Assembly (NCBI RefSeq): GCF_007830265.1
Contig: NZ_VLKE01000001.1
Span: 5,642,001-5,706,000 of the forward strand
Source of the DNA: Micromonospora olivasterospora
GTDB lineage: Bacteria > Actinomycetota > Actinomycetes > Mycobacteriales > Micromonosporaceae
DNA length: 64,000 nucleotides
Direction of reading: 5' to 3'
Shown here: piece by piece, positions 20,621 through 30,104 of the stretch
How the letters are laid out: each line of letters opens with the position of its first letter
Position numbering within the stretch: position 1 is the stretch's first letter
Made by a program: the position numbers and the translations under genes
The notes under the pieces: model-generated
What the model saw: only the letters and a program-made list of their open reading frames with translations
What the model was told of the DNA's origin: nothing
Database searches by the model: none

Positions 20621-22206
20621 CAAGGCCGGGTAGTTAGGCGGCGGGCGTGGCTGTCAAGCCGATGGGCCCGGGGGCGGTAAAAGCAACGGAACTCCGGTAG
20701 AACTGGCGGTCGACCAAGATCCACCGTTTCTGCCCGGGAGTTCCGTTGCCGGATCATTCTGCCCTGTCCCGCACTGTGGCCGCCATCACCCGCACTGTCC
20801 GGGTCGCGGCGGGAGTGTTCGCCCCGGGCCATCTCGGGGAACTCACCTCGATCGTGCCCTTTGAACTCGTCGATGCGGTGCTGGCCGAGACCGGTACGGT
20901 GCAGGCAAGACTACGGAACCTGCCGTCCCGGGTCGGGGTGTACTTCGTGCTGGCGATGTGCCTGTTCCCGGAGGTCGGCTACCGGCGGGTCTGGGCCAAG
21001 ATGATCGCCGGGCTGGTGGGGCTGGTCGTGGTCGTCCCATCGGGTAAAGGGCTACGTGACCTGCGCCGCCGCGTCGGTCCCGCTCCGGTGAAGGCCCTCT
21101 TCGAGGTCCTCGCCGGGCCTCTCGCGCAGCCACACACTCCCGGGGTGCGGTTCGGCCGCTATCGCACGGTGTCCTTCGACGGTTGTACCTCCCAACGCAC
21201 CGCCGACACCGCCCGCAACCGTGCCTGGCTCGGCAAACGCACCGGAAACGGCTACCCGGCGGTGGAGTTGATGACGCTGGTCGAGACCGGCACCCGCGGC
21301 ATGCTCGGTGCGGTGTTCGGACCGACCGCCGAGGGCGAGACCAGCTACGCCAGCAAACTGCTGCATCTGCTGGATGCCGGCATGCTCGTGCTGTGGGACA
21401 AGGGCTTCGACTCCAACATGTTCCTGACCGCGGTCGCCGGCACCGGCGCCCAATTCCTGGGCCGGCTGCGCGGCAACCGCCGCCTGCCGGTCCTGGCCCG
21501 CCTCGACGACGGCTCATACCTGAGCGTCCTCAACCACGTCCCCGTCCGGGTCATCGACGCCACCGTCACCGTCACCTGCGCCGACGCCACCACCTACACC
21601 GGCGTCTACCGCCTCGTCACCTCCCTGCGCGACCCCCGCCGGCACCCGGCCACCGCCTGGTCGAGCTCTATCACCAGCGCTGGGAACACGAATCGGCGTA
21701 CTACGCCCTGCGCCACACCATCCTGCACGGACGAATCCTGCGCTCCGGCGACCCGACCGGCATCCAGCAGGAACTGTGGGCACTGCTGACCGTCTACCAG
21801 GCGCTGCGCACCGCGATGGTCCACGCCACCGAAACCCGGCCCGGGACCGACCCCGACCGGGCCAGCTTCACCATCGCCCTGCACACCGCCCGGGAACAAC
21901 TCACCAACGCCGCCGACGTCCTGCCCGAGAACACCGACCTCACCGGCGCTATCGGCCGCGCCGTCCTCGCTGAACTCCTCCCACCACGCCGAGCACGCAC
22001 CAGCACCCGCCGCGTCAAATCACCACTGTCCCGCTACGCCAAACACCCACCCGGCAGACCCACCACCAACCAGAAGATCACCAACCTCGCCATCACCATC
22101 CACGACGACACCACCGAACCACTCCCACCACCCACACCATCCCCACCCCGCAAACCCCGCAAACCCCGCTTGACAGCAGCCGCAACGCCCTAACTACCCG
22201 GCCTTG
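20621..22206 (+). mobile_element. IS4-family element with a 10-bp target duplication
   Basis: 1586 bp. Both ends read CAAGGCCGGGTAGTTAGG inward (18 bp). The 10-bp duplication GGCCTAGCGG (20611-20620 and 22207-22216) includes the last four bases of the IS5 element, so this IS arrived second. Confidence 0.93.
20746..22193 (+). pseudogene. Frameshifted IS4-family transposase
   Basis: From a TTG at 20746 (PDHSALSRTVAAITRTVRVA) the IS4 N-terminal domain and first catalytic region (FDGCTSQRTADTARNRAWLG) and the second (LVLWDKGFDSNMFLTAVAGT) are in frame 1. Near 21655 one C is missing in ACCGCC(C)TGGTCGAG, after which the conserved LVELYHQRWEHESAYYALR (catalytic Glu) and the C-terminus to 22193 are in the next frame. 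The break falls just before the catalytic Glu, so the protein as read should be inactive. Confidence 0.85.
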
Positions 22207-22211
22207 GGCCT

Positions 22212-22307
22212 AGCGGCGAACTGCCCATCGACATCCAGGTCCTCTACCCCGGCCAGAACACCTCCTACGAGACCCTGAACAGCCTCAACGCCCAGCAACT
22301 CGGCTGA
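22212..22307 (+). pseudogene. 3' scrap of an unidentified gene
   Basis: Thirty-one codons (SGELPIDIQVLYPGQ, then NTSYETLNSLNAQQLG) end in TGA at 22305. They lie directly beyond the IS4 target duplication. Codon use is strongly biased to third-position G/C, so it looks like a real C-terminus. The rest of the gene is not on the other side of the IS5/IS4 pair. I do not recognise the family. Confidence 0.45.
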
Positions 22308-22341
22308 CTGCATGCGTCTTGATCGCGATATTGGCCTGGCC

Positions 22342-22464
22342 GTAGCTTCCAGCCCGAAATCAACGGCAACGCTGGTCAACCGGCTCTCGGCACGAGCAGC
22401 ACTGCTGTCCTGCGGCACCCTGCTCTGACCAGCGTTGTCGTTGATTTTTCCTGTTTACTACTAC
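22342..22464. repeat. Small palindromic element, diverged copy 3
   Basis: Starts GTAGCTTCCAGCCCGAAATC and contains AACGCTGGTCA mirrored as TGACCAGCGTT. The outer arms match the two elements at 10059-10177 and 31997-32103 imperfectly; its centre is unrelated to theirs. Confidence 0.55.
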
Positions 22465-22608
22465 TCCGGGAGGCCACCACGGCGCGCAGCGCGTCGAGGC
22501 TGACCACCTGTGATGGCCGGTAGCGTGCGGCCGCCCAGGTGGGACTTGCCGAACCCCGGCCGCGCCGATAAGCACGACCAGCGCCGGCCCGTCCAGGCCG
22601 GCGATCAC
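22465..22608 (-). pseudogene. 5' remnant of a P-loop kinase/ATPase
   Basis: A GTG at 22608, overlapping the stop of the coiled-coil remnant, opens IAGLDGPALVVLIGAAG. One extra G then shifts the frame. Corrected, it reads GAAGFGKSHL (Walker A) and, a few codons on, RYRPSQVVSLDALRAVVA, the start of AAA_33-type kinases. It is cut off near 22465 by the palindromic element. A matching 3' end lies at 40445-40690. Confidence 0.6.
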
Positions 22609-23251
22609 CTCCGCTTCCCTTGGGCCTGGTCGAGCTGGGCGTGGAGTCGGGCGGCTTCGGCGCGGGCGTCCTGGGCGGCTTGCTCGGCGGCCCGCCGGTC
22701 GGTGTGGAGCTGGTCGACCTGGCGGCGCACCTCGGCCAGGGCGGCCCGCTCGGCGCGCAGGTCGGCTTCGACGTCGCGGCGGGCCGTCTCGGCCTCGGCC
22801 AGGGCGGTGCGGGCGGTGTCCCGTTCGGCGGCGGCCGCCGCGGCCACGGTGGTGGCCTGCTCGGCGCGCTGCTCGGCGGTGGCGCGGGCGGCATCGGTGG
22901 CGCGGGCCTGCGCCTGCGTGTCGGCCAGGTCCCGGCGCAGGGCGGTGTTCTGCTCGGCCTGGTCGGCGGCGCGAGCCTCGGCGGTGTCGGCGCGGCCGGT
23001 CGCGGCGGCCAGGTCGACGCACAGCTGCTCGATGGTGGTGCGGGCGGTGTCGAGCTGGGCGCGCAGGTCGGCCACCTCGCCGGCGAGACGCACGCCCTCG
23101 GCGCGGGCGGCGTCGCGCTCGGCGGTGACCGCGTCGGCGGTCGCCTCGGCCCGGTCCGCGCGGCCTGCTCGGCCCGGCCGGTCTTCTCCGCGGCGCGGAG
23201 TTCACCGGTGAGGGTCTTGACCTCGGCGCGGGCCGTGGCTCTGTTGTACGG
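22605..23251 (-). pseudogene. 3' half of a coiled-coil protein gene (copy A)
   Basis: About 215 codons of Ala/Arg/Glu-rich heptad sequence (ARTTIEQLCVDLAAATGRAD; DLADTQAQARATDAARATAE; RLHAQLDQAQGKRR at the C-terminus) match the C-terminal half of the longer copy at 43304-44579. The upstream part is missing because the inverted-repeat arm begins at 23252. The downstream kinase remnant is also preserved, so a coiled-coil plus kinase pair was once an operon here. Confidence 0.7.
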
Positions 23252-23684
23252 CGTGGCACCGACCACCAGTTGAGGTGGGCGGCGCGGGTGAGCGCGCCGG
23301 TTTCGCGGAGGGCTGGCATGACGGGCCCCGACGCCTCGGAGTACCGCTGCGGGTTGGCTCGGGTCGGGGTGAGGCCCCGCCGGGGCCCGGCGTGGGGTGT
23401 GGGTGTGGGGTGGCGCACGTGTGGGTGGGGATGGCTGGTGTCGCCGGTGTCGACTACCGTCACTTTGCGGTGAGGGGTGCGTGGCTATCGGCGATCAACA
23501 CTGTCGGTGGTGGTGGGCGTCGGCCGGGTGGGGTGAGGTGTTGGGGGTTTTGGCCGGCGGGTGGGCGACGGGGTGGTGAGGTTGTCGCCGGCGAGGTGGT
23601 CGGGGGCTGGGGTGGGCGGCCTGCGGGGCTGGCTGATCCGGACTGGGTGTCCTTGGTTCGGGAGCGGGGAAGGAGCGTTGCGCG

Positions 23685-26600
23685 TTGGTCGCCGCCGCTT
23701 TTTCGACTGTTGAGCTCAGTGAGAGTTCGTTGCGGGCTTTGGAAGGGTTCACCGGGGTGCGGGTGTCCCGGGCGAGGTTGCCGTTGTTGTGGGATGACAT
23801 CGGCACGCTGGAGATGCTGGCGCATCGGGTGCGTACGGTGCTGGGTCCGTTGCTGGAGCAGACGGTCAGGGCGGTCCGGCAGGCGGGGGAGGGTGAGGCC
23901 TTCGACCGGTTCGTGGCGCAGACCGCTCCGTTCGTGGGGAAGATGGCCGAGACGGCCGATCTGATGCTCGCCGTGGTGGAGGCGGAGAAGAAGTTCTTCC
24001 TGGAGACGGAGACCGGCAAGCGTACGACGGTGGCGATGTTCTCCTTCATGCAGGCCGAGTTCGCCGCCGCCGCCGCGATGTGGTGGTGGAATCCGGTGGG
24101 GGCGGCGGCGCACGTCGCCCAGGCGCGGACGATCATCCAGGTGGTCCTGCGGTCGGCGTTGGTGCGGTCGGCGGCGAGTAGCACGGCGATGCAGATGCTG
24201 ACGATGCCGGGTTCCGCGCTGCTGGCCGAGGTGTCGATGATGACCGACGGTCTGCAGTCGGGGGTGAACTGGTCGGCGGTCGGTAAGCAGGCGGCGTACG
24301 CGGGGGCGGTGGCGTTCCTGAGCACGGTGGGCGGGCCGGCGTTGGGCAAGGCCGCTGGCGCGGTCGCCGCCGCGGTCGGCAAACTCGGCCTGTCGGACAG
24401 CACCAGAATGCTGTTGACCGATCTGTTGACGCGGCCGGTGTTGGAGACCGGCACGGAGGGAATTTTCGGTATCGGTGCCAGCCTGATGGTCGATGGGTAC
24501 TACGACACCGGCAATCTCGGTGCGGAATTTCTGTCCGGGGCGCTGTCGGGGGCGGGCGGGGCGGCCGCGAGCGGGCTCGGGCTCGTCGTGAGTCGCGCCA
24601 TGAATGGGCCCCGGGTGCAGATGCCTCGCCCCGACTTCACGTGGGACGGTAGGCCGGTCCTGCCGGTGGGGCCGACACCGGTTGGTGGGGACACATTCAC
24701 GGGGTACCGGACTGCAGCCGACGATCCGAAGGCTGTGGGTGCCGGCGGGCAGGCCCCGCCGCCCACCCCGCCGCCGCCGCTGCCGCTGCCGGGGTTGAAC
24801 ATGCCCGCGCCGCGCCTGGACCTGTCGGTGCCGTCGTGGTCGGTGCCGAGCCTGTCGGTGCCGGTTGCGCCGGCGCCGCAGTGGGTCGCGGCAGCGGGTG
24901 GGCCGGTGGTCGAGCAGTGGCATCGGTTCCAGCAGGATCTGGTGGACCGTTACGGTGGGTTGCTGGCCGGGGTGGCTCAGGCGGGCGAGAGCATGGCCGC
25001 GCTCGCCATACCGATCGAGGGGGTTTTCGCCGAGTGGGTCGACGCCCGGCGGGGTGATCGGGTTGTTGCGGGTTTCCTGTCCGCGGTCGGTTTGCCCGCT
25101 GCCGCGCTGACCGAGGGGTATCTGACGGGTGTCCGGGAGCGGGCGGCGGCCCGGATGGCCGAGGCGTTGGCGTCCGCGGGTGGGCAGTTCCCGGCCGAGG
25201 TGTGGTCGGAGCAGGTGGTCGCCGGGCTGCCGGCGGAGTTCGACCTGGAGGCGTTGCGCGCGATCGCGCACCTGGCCGTCCAACACCACATCGACCAGTA
25301 CCTCGCCGCCGGCCTACCGACGGCCGCTGGCACGTCGTGGGCCGTTGGCACGCCGACAGGTGCCGGCGTGCCGGCAGGTGCCGGGGCGGCGGTGCCGTCC
25401 GCCGCCGCGATCGAGGCGGTCAAGAGCGCCGTGCGGGACCGGGTGGACCGAAGCCTCAATGCGATCCTCGGTGCCCCCGCCGTCCTGCCGGCCGTGCTGC
25501 CCGCTGTGGTGGCCGGTCCCGACGCCGCGCAGGTGAGCGCCGTGGCGAACGTGGTCCGGCAGGCGGTCACCGACCTGCCCGCCCGTTTCTCGGCCGCGGC
25601 CATCCCCGGCGCCACCGCACCGGCCGCCAACTGGGCTACCGTCGGCGTTGCAGAAAGCGGGCGCGCCGGCGCGCCGACCGTGCCGATAACGCTCGAGCAG
25701 CACACCGCAGCAGCGACCAGCCAGGCAGTAGAGCAGTTCACCGGCCTGGCCCACCAGTACGGCGTCAAGCCGGCCCGCCATGACCCCCTCGCCGAATCCT
25801 TCCAACGGGACTGGGTCAACGGATACCACCAGGTCCTCGCCCAGGCCGCCGGCAGCGTCACCCCCGGCACGCCCGGCACGCCCGGCACGCCCGGCACGCC
25901 CGGCACGGCTGGGACGCCGGAGGCGGCCGGCGTCCGTAGCATGGTGCCGGCTGGCGCTGCCTCCCGCGCCGATGACACGCCGATCCACCACAACGCCACC
26001 GCCAACGCCAACGCCAGCGGCCGTGACAGTGACATGTCTGTCGCCAGCGATGACGTGTTCAGCAACCTCGACACCAGCGACACAATGTCGATCAGTGACG
26101 TGTCCTCGCCGGACGAGTCGCTTGGTGGGGTGCCGGGTAAGCACGGTCTCAGCGACGCGGCTTCGTCGCGGGATGAACCGGTCAGTGGCGGCCCCGGCAG
26201 ACACGGCGAGCCGGCTGTCGCGGCAACCGGGCAGGCCGTTGCGGCAACTGGGCAGGCGGTCGGGATGTTCGAGTCCGGGCAGCGGGTCGCTAACTGGGCC
26301 GCTGCGGAGCAGGTACGTCCCGGCAGCGGTGACCTGTGGTGGTGCGTGGCGGCCACTCTCGATGTGTTCCACACCGTGTACAAGCGGCTGGGCAACCGGG
26401 CGGTGTTCGACGACCGGATCATCGGACCGGACGGCCGGCTCTCGCCCACCATGGGCTGGCCGCAACTGATGGAGATCCTCGACGCGGTACCCGAGCGTGT
26501 CGCCCACCCCGACGGGGTCGCGGGAGAGGACGTGCTGGCCGCGTTGCGGGCGGTGCCGGGGTCGATGGTGGTGGTCAGGGCCGCGCCACCGAACGAACCG

Positions 26601-29600
26601 CAGCACGTGTTCGCCCTCCACAGCCAGCCACAAAGATCCGGGCCGCCGAGGATCCGGGTGCGGGACCCTCTGCTGCCCGGCGCCGTCGACCGACCCGAGC
26701 CGGACGACCCGATACGTGACCCGTGGCTGCGGCACCTGTTCGCATCCAGCACCCGGGTGGCCGCGTTCGACGGGAACGGGCGGCCCGCCACCATCACCGA
26801 TCTCCTCGGCCAGACCGCCCGCCACCCGCGGCCGACAACCACGACCGGCACCGACACCAGCGCGTTCCTGCTCGCCTCCACCAGCACACCACGCGGCCCG
26901 TCCCACGCCATGCGGGCAGACACCACCGCCCCCGACCCGGCCGACTCCCCCAACTCCGATCCACTGGTGGACCCGGCCGATCTGCTCTATCTGCTTGTTG
27001 AGGCCGTGGGCACGGAACCCGACCCCGAGCCGCAACCGATGGATCCGCGCAAGGACGACCCGTCTGGTACCGGCCCGGTGTCCGGTGATCAGGAATTCCA
27101 GAACGTACGGGACCCGGATCTTGACGGGATGGATCTGGGCACATCACACCTCGACGACGAGTGGGAGCCGCCGCGGAACACCGGACAGGTCGAGTCCCCG
27201 TACTGGGTGAGCGATCCGGGTCAGCCCCAACAAGCACCGTTGCCCGACCCTCCCGAGGGCAGCCAGTGGGTGCTCAACAAGAAGGACGCCCGGACGCTGT
27301 TCGCCCAGCACGCCAACCACATCGCCACCACAACACGGCAGCAGCCGGAGAATCTGCAGGAGTTGTGGAACGCCCTGATCCACCGTATGGAAAAAAACGG
27401 GACCATCACCGCCAGCCAGCCGGCCCTCGCCGAGGCGACAAACACAGCGCTGTCGACGGTAAGTAAGCGGATCAAGATATTGCTCGACAGTGGTCTGCTG
27501 CAGCTGGTCCAGAAAGCTCACGGCGGTCGCGGGGTGACGCAGTACAGGGTGAGCGATCCGGGTCAGCCCCAACAAGCACCGTTGCCGGACCCTCCTGCGG
27601 GCAGCCAGTGGGTGCTCAACAAGAAGGACGCCCGGACGCTGTTCGCCCAGCACGCCGACGACATCGCCACCACAACACGGCAGCGGGATGGTCTGCGGGA
27701 GTTGTGGAACGCCCTGATCCGCCTTATGGACGACGCCGGGATCATCACCGTCACCCTGAGAGCCCTCGGCAAGGCGACAACCCCCTCCACGGACCCGAGA
27801 ACGGTGCAGGACCGGATCGGGGTATTGCTCCGCAGTGGTCTGCTGCGGCTGGTCCGGGAAGGTCACGGTGGCGTGGCGGCGCGGTACGGGGTGAGCGCTC
27901 CGGTTCAGCCCCGGCAAGCACCACTGCCGGGCCCTGCCCTCGGACCGGACCGCCCGCAGGGTGAGGACCTGTCCTGGCTGGACCAGGGGGCTACGGTGCC
28001 GATGTCCGGGCTGGTACCTGCCTCGCCGTCGGGCACGGGTCTGCCAGGGCTGCCCGGGCCGTTGGACGACCCGGACGCCCCCACCGCGTCGTCCTGGCCG
28101 GCGGGGTGGGCGGAACCGGGGTGGCCGGTACCCGGCATGGGCGTGACCGACGGGCACGGTGCGGCGATCTCCACCGACTTCGACCAGCCGGGCATCGACG
28201 ATCAGGCCGGCGACGGCGGGAACCTCGGCGACTGGGCCGGCGACGGCGGGAACCTCGGCGACTGGGCCACCTACCAGGGGCCGGACATGGACTGGCAGCC
28301 ATCCCTCGCGTCCTGGCCAGCGGTGGCCCGCACCGACGCCGGCACTGTCCACGCCGGCGACACCCCCCATCACCCGGCCGACGAGCCACCCACCACGCCC
28401 GCCTCGCCGCACCCCGACCAACCCCAACCCCAACCCACTGCGGACAGCCGGCGGGTGCGCGACCCGGGCGAGGCCCGGGCGCTGTTCGACCAGCACGCCG
28501 GCCACATCGCCACCACAACGCGGCAGCGGGAACCGCTGCGGCAGTTGTGGAACGCCCTGATCGACCGGATGGACGACAACGGGATCATCACCGCCAGCGA
28601 GCCAGACCTCGCCGAGGCGACATCCACACCGCAGCCGACGGTGCATCGCCGGATCGGGGTATTGCGCGACCGTGGTCTGCTGCAGCGGGTCCAGGAAGGT
28701 CACGCTGGCGTGGCGGCGCGGTACGGGGTGAGCGATCCGGGTCAGCCCCGGCAAGCACCGCTGCCGGCCCCTCCCGAGGGCACCCGGTGGCTGCGCGACC
28801 CGGATGGGGCCCGGGCGCTGTTCGACCAGCACGCCGGCCACATCGCCACCACAACACCGCAGCGGGAACAGCTGCGGCAGTTGTGGAACGCCCTGATCGA
28901 CCGGATGGACGACAACGGGATCATCACCGCCAGCCTGTCAGACCTCGTCGAGGCGACATCCACACCGCGGCCGACGGTGCAGGCCCGGATCGGGGTATTG
29001 CGCGACCGTGGTCTGCTGCAGCTGGTCCGGGAAGGTCGCGGTGGCGGGGCGGCGCGGTACGGGGTGAGCGATCCGGGTCAGCCCCGGCAAGCACCGCTGC
29101 CGGCCCCTCCCGAGGGCAGCCAGTGGCTGCGCGATCCGGGCGAGGCCTGGGCGCTGTTCGACCAGCACGCCGGCCACATCGCCACCACAACACGGCAGCG
29201 GGAACCGCTGCGGCAGTTGTGGAACGCCCTGATCGACCGGATGGACGACAACGGGATCATCACCGCCAGCCTGTCAGACCTCGTCGAGGCGACATCCACA
29301 TCGCGGCGGACGGTGCGTGGCCGGATCGGGGTATTGCGCGACAGTGGTCTGCTGCAGCTGGTGCAGGAAGGTCGCGGTGGCGGGGCGGCGCGGTACGGGG
29401 TGAGCGCTCCGGTTCAGCCCCGGCAAGCACCACTGCCGGGCCCTGCCCTCGGACCGGACCGCCCGCAGGGTGAGGACCTGTCCTGGCTGGACCAGGGGGC
29501 TACGGTGCCGATGTCCGGGCTGGTACCTGCCTCGCCGGCGGGCACGGATCTGCCAGGGCTGCCCGGGCCGTTGGACGACCCGGACGCCCCCACCGCGTCG

Positions 29601-30104
29601 TCCTGGCCGGCGGGGTGGGCGGAACCGGGGTGGCCGGTACCCGGCATGGGCGTGACCGACGGGCACGGTGCGGCGATCTCCACCGACTTCGACCAGCCGC
29701 GCATCGACGATCAGGCCGGCGAGGGCAGCGGGAACCTCGGCGACTGGGCCGGCGAGGGCAGCGGGAACCTCGGCGACTGGGCCGGCGACGGCGGGAACCT
29801 CGGCGACTGGGCCACCTACCAGGGGCCGGACATGGACTGGCAGCCATCCCTCGCGTCCTGGCCAGCGGTGGCCCGCACCGACGCCGGCACTGTCCACGCC
29901 GGCGACACCCCCATCACCCGGCCGACGAGCCACCCACCACGCCCGCCTCGCCGCACCCCGACCAACCCCAACCCCAACCCACTGCGGACAGCCGGCGGGT
30001 GCGCGACCCGGGCGAGGCCCGGGCGCTGTTCGACCAGCACGCCGGCCACATCGCCACCACAACACGGCAGCGGGAACCGCTGCGGCAGTTGTGGAACGCC
30101 CTGA
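23685..30104 (+). CDS. Giant modular protein, sister copy with papain-like central domain (frameshifted)
   Basis: 2139 residues as read. The TTG start, leader and residues 1-310 are nearly the same as in the gene at 10651-18843, as are the Pro-rich linker and second helical region. The central part differs: residues about 865-1030 contain DLWWCVAATLDVF (Cys 887), EPQHVFALHSQP (His 974) and IRVRDPLLPG (Asp 994), the Cys-His-Asp order of papain-fold toxin/glutamine-deamidase domains (Tox-PL-like; inferred from motifs only). Two and then three winged-helix repeats follow. Near 29918 a run of six C in the homologous linker is five C here, so the frame shifts and ends at 30104. Four more repeats continue in the next frame to 31819. 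Confidence 0.8.
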   Translation: MVAAAFSTVELSESSLRALEGFTGVRVSRARLPLLWDDIGTLEMLAHRVRTVLGPLLEQTVRAVRQAGEGEAFDRFVAQTAPFVGKMAETADLMLAVVEAEKKFFLETETGKRTTVAMFSFMQAEFAAAAAMWWWNPVGAAAHVAQARTIIQVVLRSALVRSAASSTAMQMLTMPGSALLAEVSMMTDGLQSGVNWSAVGKQAAYAGAVAFLSTVGGPALGKAAGAVAAAVGKLGLSDSTRMLLTDLLTRPVLETGTEGIFGIGASLMVDGYYDTGNLGAEFLSGALSGAGGAAASGLGLVVSRAMNGPRVQMPRPDFTWDGRPVLPVGPTPVGGDTFTGYRTAADDPKAVGAGGQAPPPTPPPPLPLPGLNMPAPRLDLSVPSWSVPSLSVPVAPAPQWVAAAGGPVVEQWHRFQQDLVDRYGGLLAGVAQAGESMAALAIPIEGVFAEWVDARRGDRVVAGFLSAVGLPAAALTEGYLTGVRERAAARMAEALASAGGQFPAEVWSEQVVAGLPAEFDLEALRAIAHLAVQHHIDQYLAAGLPTAAGTSWAVGTPTGAGVPAGAGAAVPSAAAIEAVKSAVRDRVDRSLNAILGAPAVLPAVLPAVVAGPDAAQVSAVANVVRQAVTDLPARFSAAAIPGATAPAANWATVGVAESGRAGAPTVPITLEQHTAAATSQAVEQFTGLAHQYGVKPARHDPLAESFQRDWVNGYHQVLAQAAGSVTPGTPGTPGTPGTPGTAGTPEAAGVRSMVPAGAASRADDTPIHHNATANANASGRDSDMSVASDDVFSNLDTSDTMSISDVSSPDESLGGVPGKHGLSDAASSRDEPVSGGPGRHGEPAVAATGQAVAATGQAVGMFESGQRVANWAAAEQVRPGSGDLWWCVAATLDVFHTVYKRLGNRAVFDDRIIGPDGRLSPTMGWPQLMEILDAVPERVAHPDGVAGEDVLAALRAVPGSMVVVRAAPPNEPQHVFALHSQPQRSGPPRIRVRDPLLPGAVDRPEPDDPIRDPWLRHLFASSTRVAAFDGNGRPATITDLLGQTARHPRPTTTTGTDTSAFLLASTSTPRGPSHAMRADTTAPDPADSPNSDPLVDPADLLYLLVEAVGTEPDPEPQPMDPRKDDPSGTGPVSGDQEFQNVRDPDLDGMDLGTSHLDDEWEPPRNTGQVESPYWVSDPGQPQQAPLPDPPEGSQWVLNKKDARTLFAQHANHIATTTRQQPENLQELWNALIHRMEKNGTITASQPALAEATNTALSTVSKRIKILLDSGLLQLVQKAHGGRGVTQYRVSDPGQPQQAPLPDPPAGSQWVLNKKDARTLFAQHADDIATTTRQRDGLRELWNALIRLMDDAGIITVTLRALGKATTPSTDPRTVQDRIGVLLRSGLLRLVREGHGGVAARYGVSAPVQPRQAPLPGPALGPDRPQGEDLSWLDQGATVPMSGLVPASPSGTGLPGLPGPLDDPDAPTASSWPAGWAEPGWPVPGMGVTDGHGAAISTDFDQPGIDDQAGDGGNLGDWAGDGGNLGDWATYQGPDMDWQPSLASWPAVARTDAGTVHAGDTPHHPADEPPTTPASPHPDQPQPQPTADSRRVRDPGEARALFDQHAGHIATTTRQREPLRQLWNALIDRMDDNGIITASEPDLAEATSTPQPTVHRRIGVLRDRGLLQRVQEGHAGVAARYGVSDPGQPRQAPLPAPPEGTRWLRDPDGARALFDQHAGHIATTTPQREQLRQLWNALIDRMDDNGIITASLSDLVEATSTPRPTVQARIGVLRDRGLLQLVREGRGGGAARYGVSDPGQPRQAPLPAPPEGSQWLRDPGEAWALFDQHAGHIATTTRQREPLRQLWNALIDRMDDNGIITASLSDLVEATSTSRRTVRGRIGVLRDSGLLQLVQEGRGGGAARYGVSAPVQPRQAPLPGPALGPDRPQGEDLSWLDQGATVPMSGLVPASPAGTDLPGLPGPLDDPDAPTASSWPAGWAEPGWPVPGMGVTDGHGAAISTDFDQPRIDDQAGEGSGNLGDWAGEGSGNLGDWAGDGGNLGDWATYQGPDMDWQPSLASWPAVARTDAGTVHAGDTPITRPTSHPPRPPRRTPTNPNPNPLRTAGGCATRARPGRCSTSTPATSPPQHGSGNRCGSCGTP
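27258..27925 (+). repeat. Winged-helix repeats, two units (right gene, first array)
   Basis: The two most divergent units of the family: WVLNKKDARTLFAQHA(N/D), ATTTRQ, ELWNALI, then helix-turn-helix cores ALAEATNTALSTVSKRI and ALGKATTPSTDPRTVQDRI. The second has an insertion before the recognition helix. Their divergence suggests they are the oldest units or are under different constraint. Confidence 0.85.
28443..29425 (+). repeat. Winged-helix repeats, three units (right gene, second array)
   Basis: Units share DPGEARALFDQHAGHIATTT and LWNALIDRMDDNGIITAS, differing mainly in the turn and recognition helix (PQPTVHRRI, PRPTVQARI, SRRTVRGRI) and the wing (EGHAG, EGRGG). Near-identity at DNA level indicates recent expansion or gene conversion. 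Confidence 0.9.

Noticed and set aside
27144..28841. Open frame of 565 codons on the minus strand, and similar antisense frames at 30146-31723 and 28106-29473 (+)
   Set aside because: They are antisense or frame shadows of the winged-helix repeats. High GC and a 336-bp period keep all frames open, and the sequences are Arg/Pro/Gly-rich with no recognisable fold.
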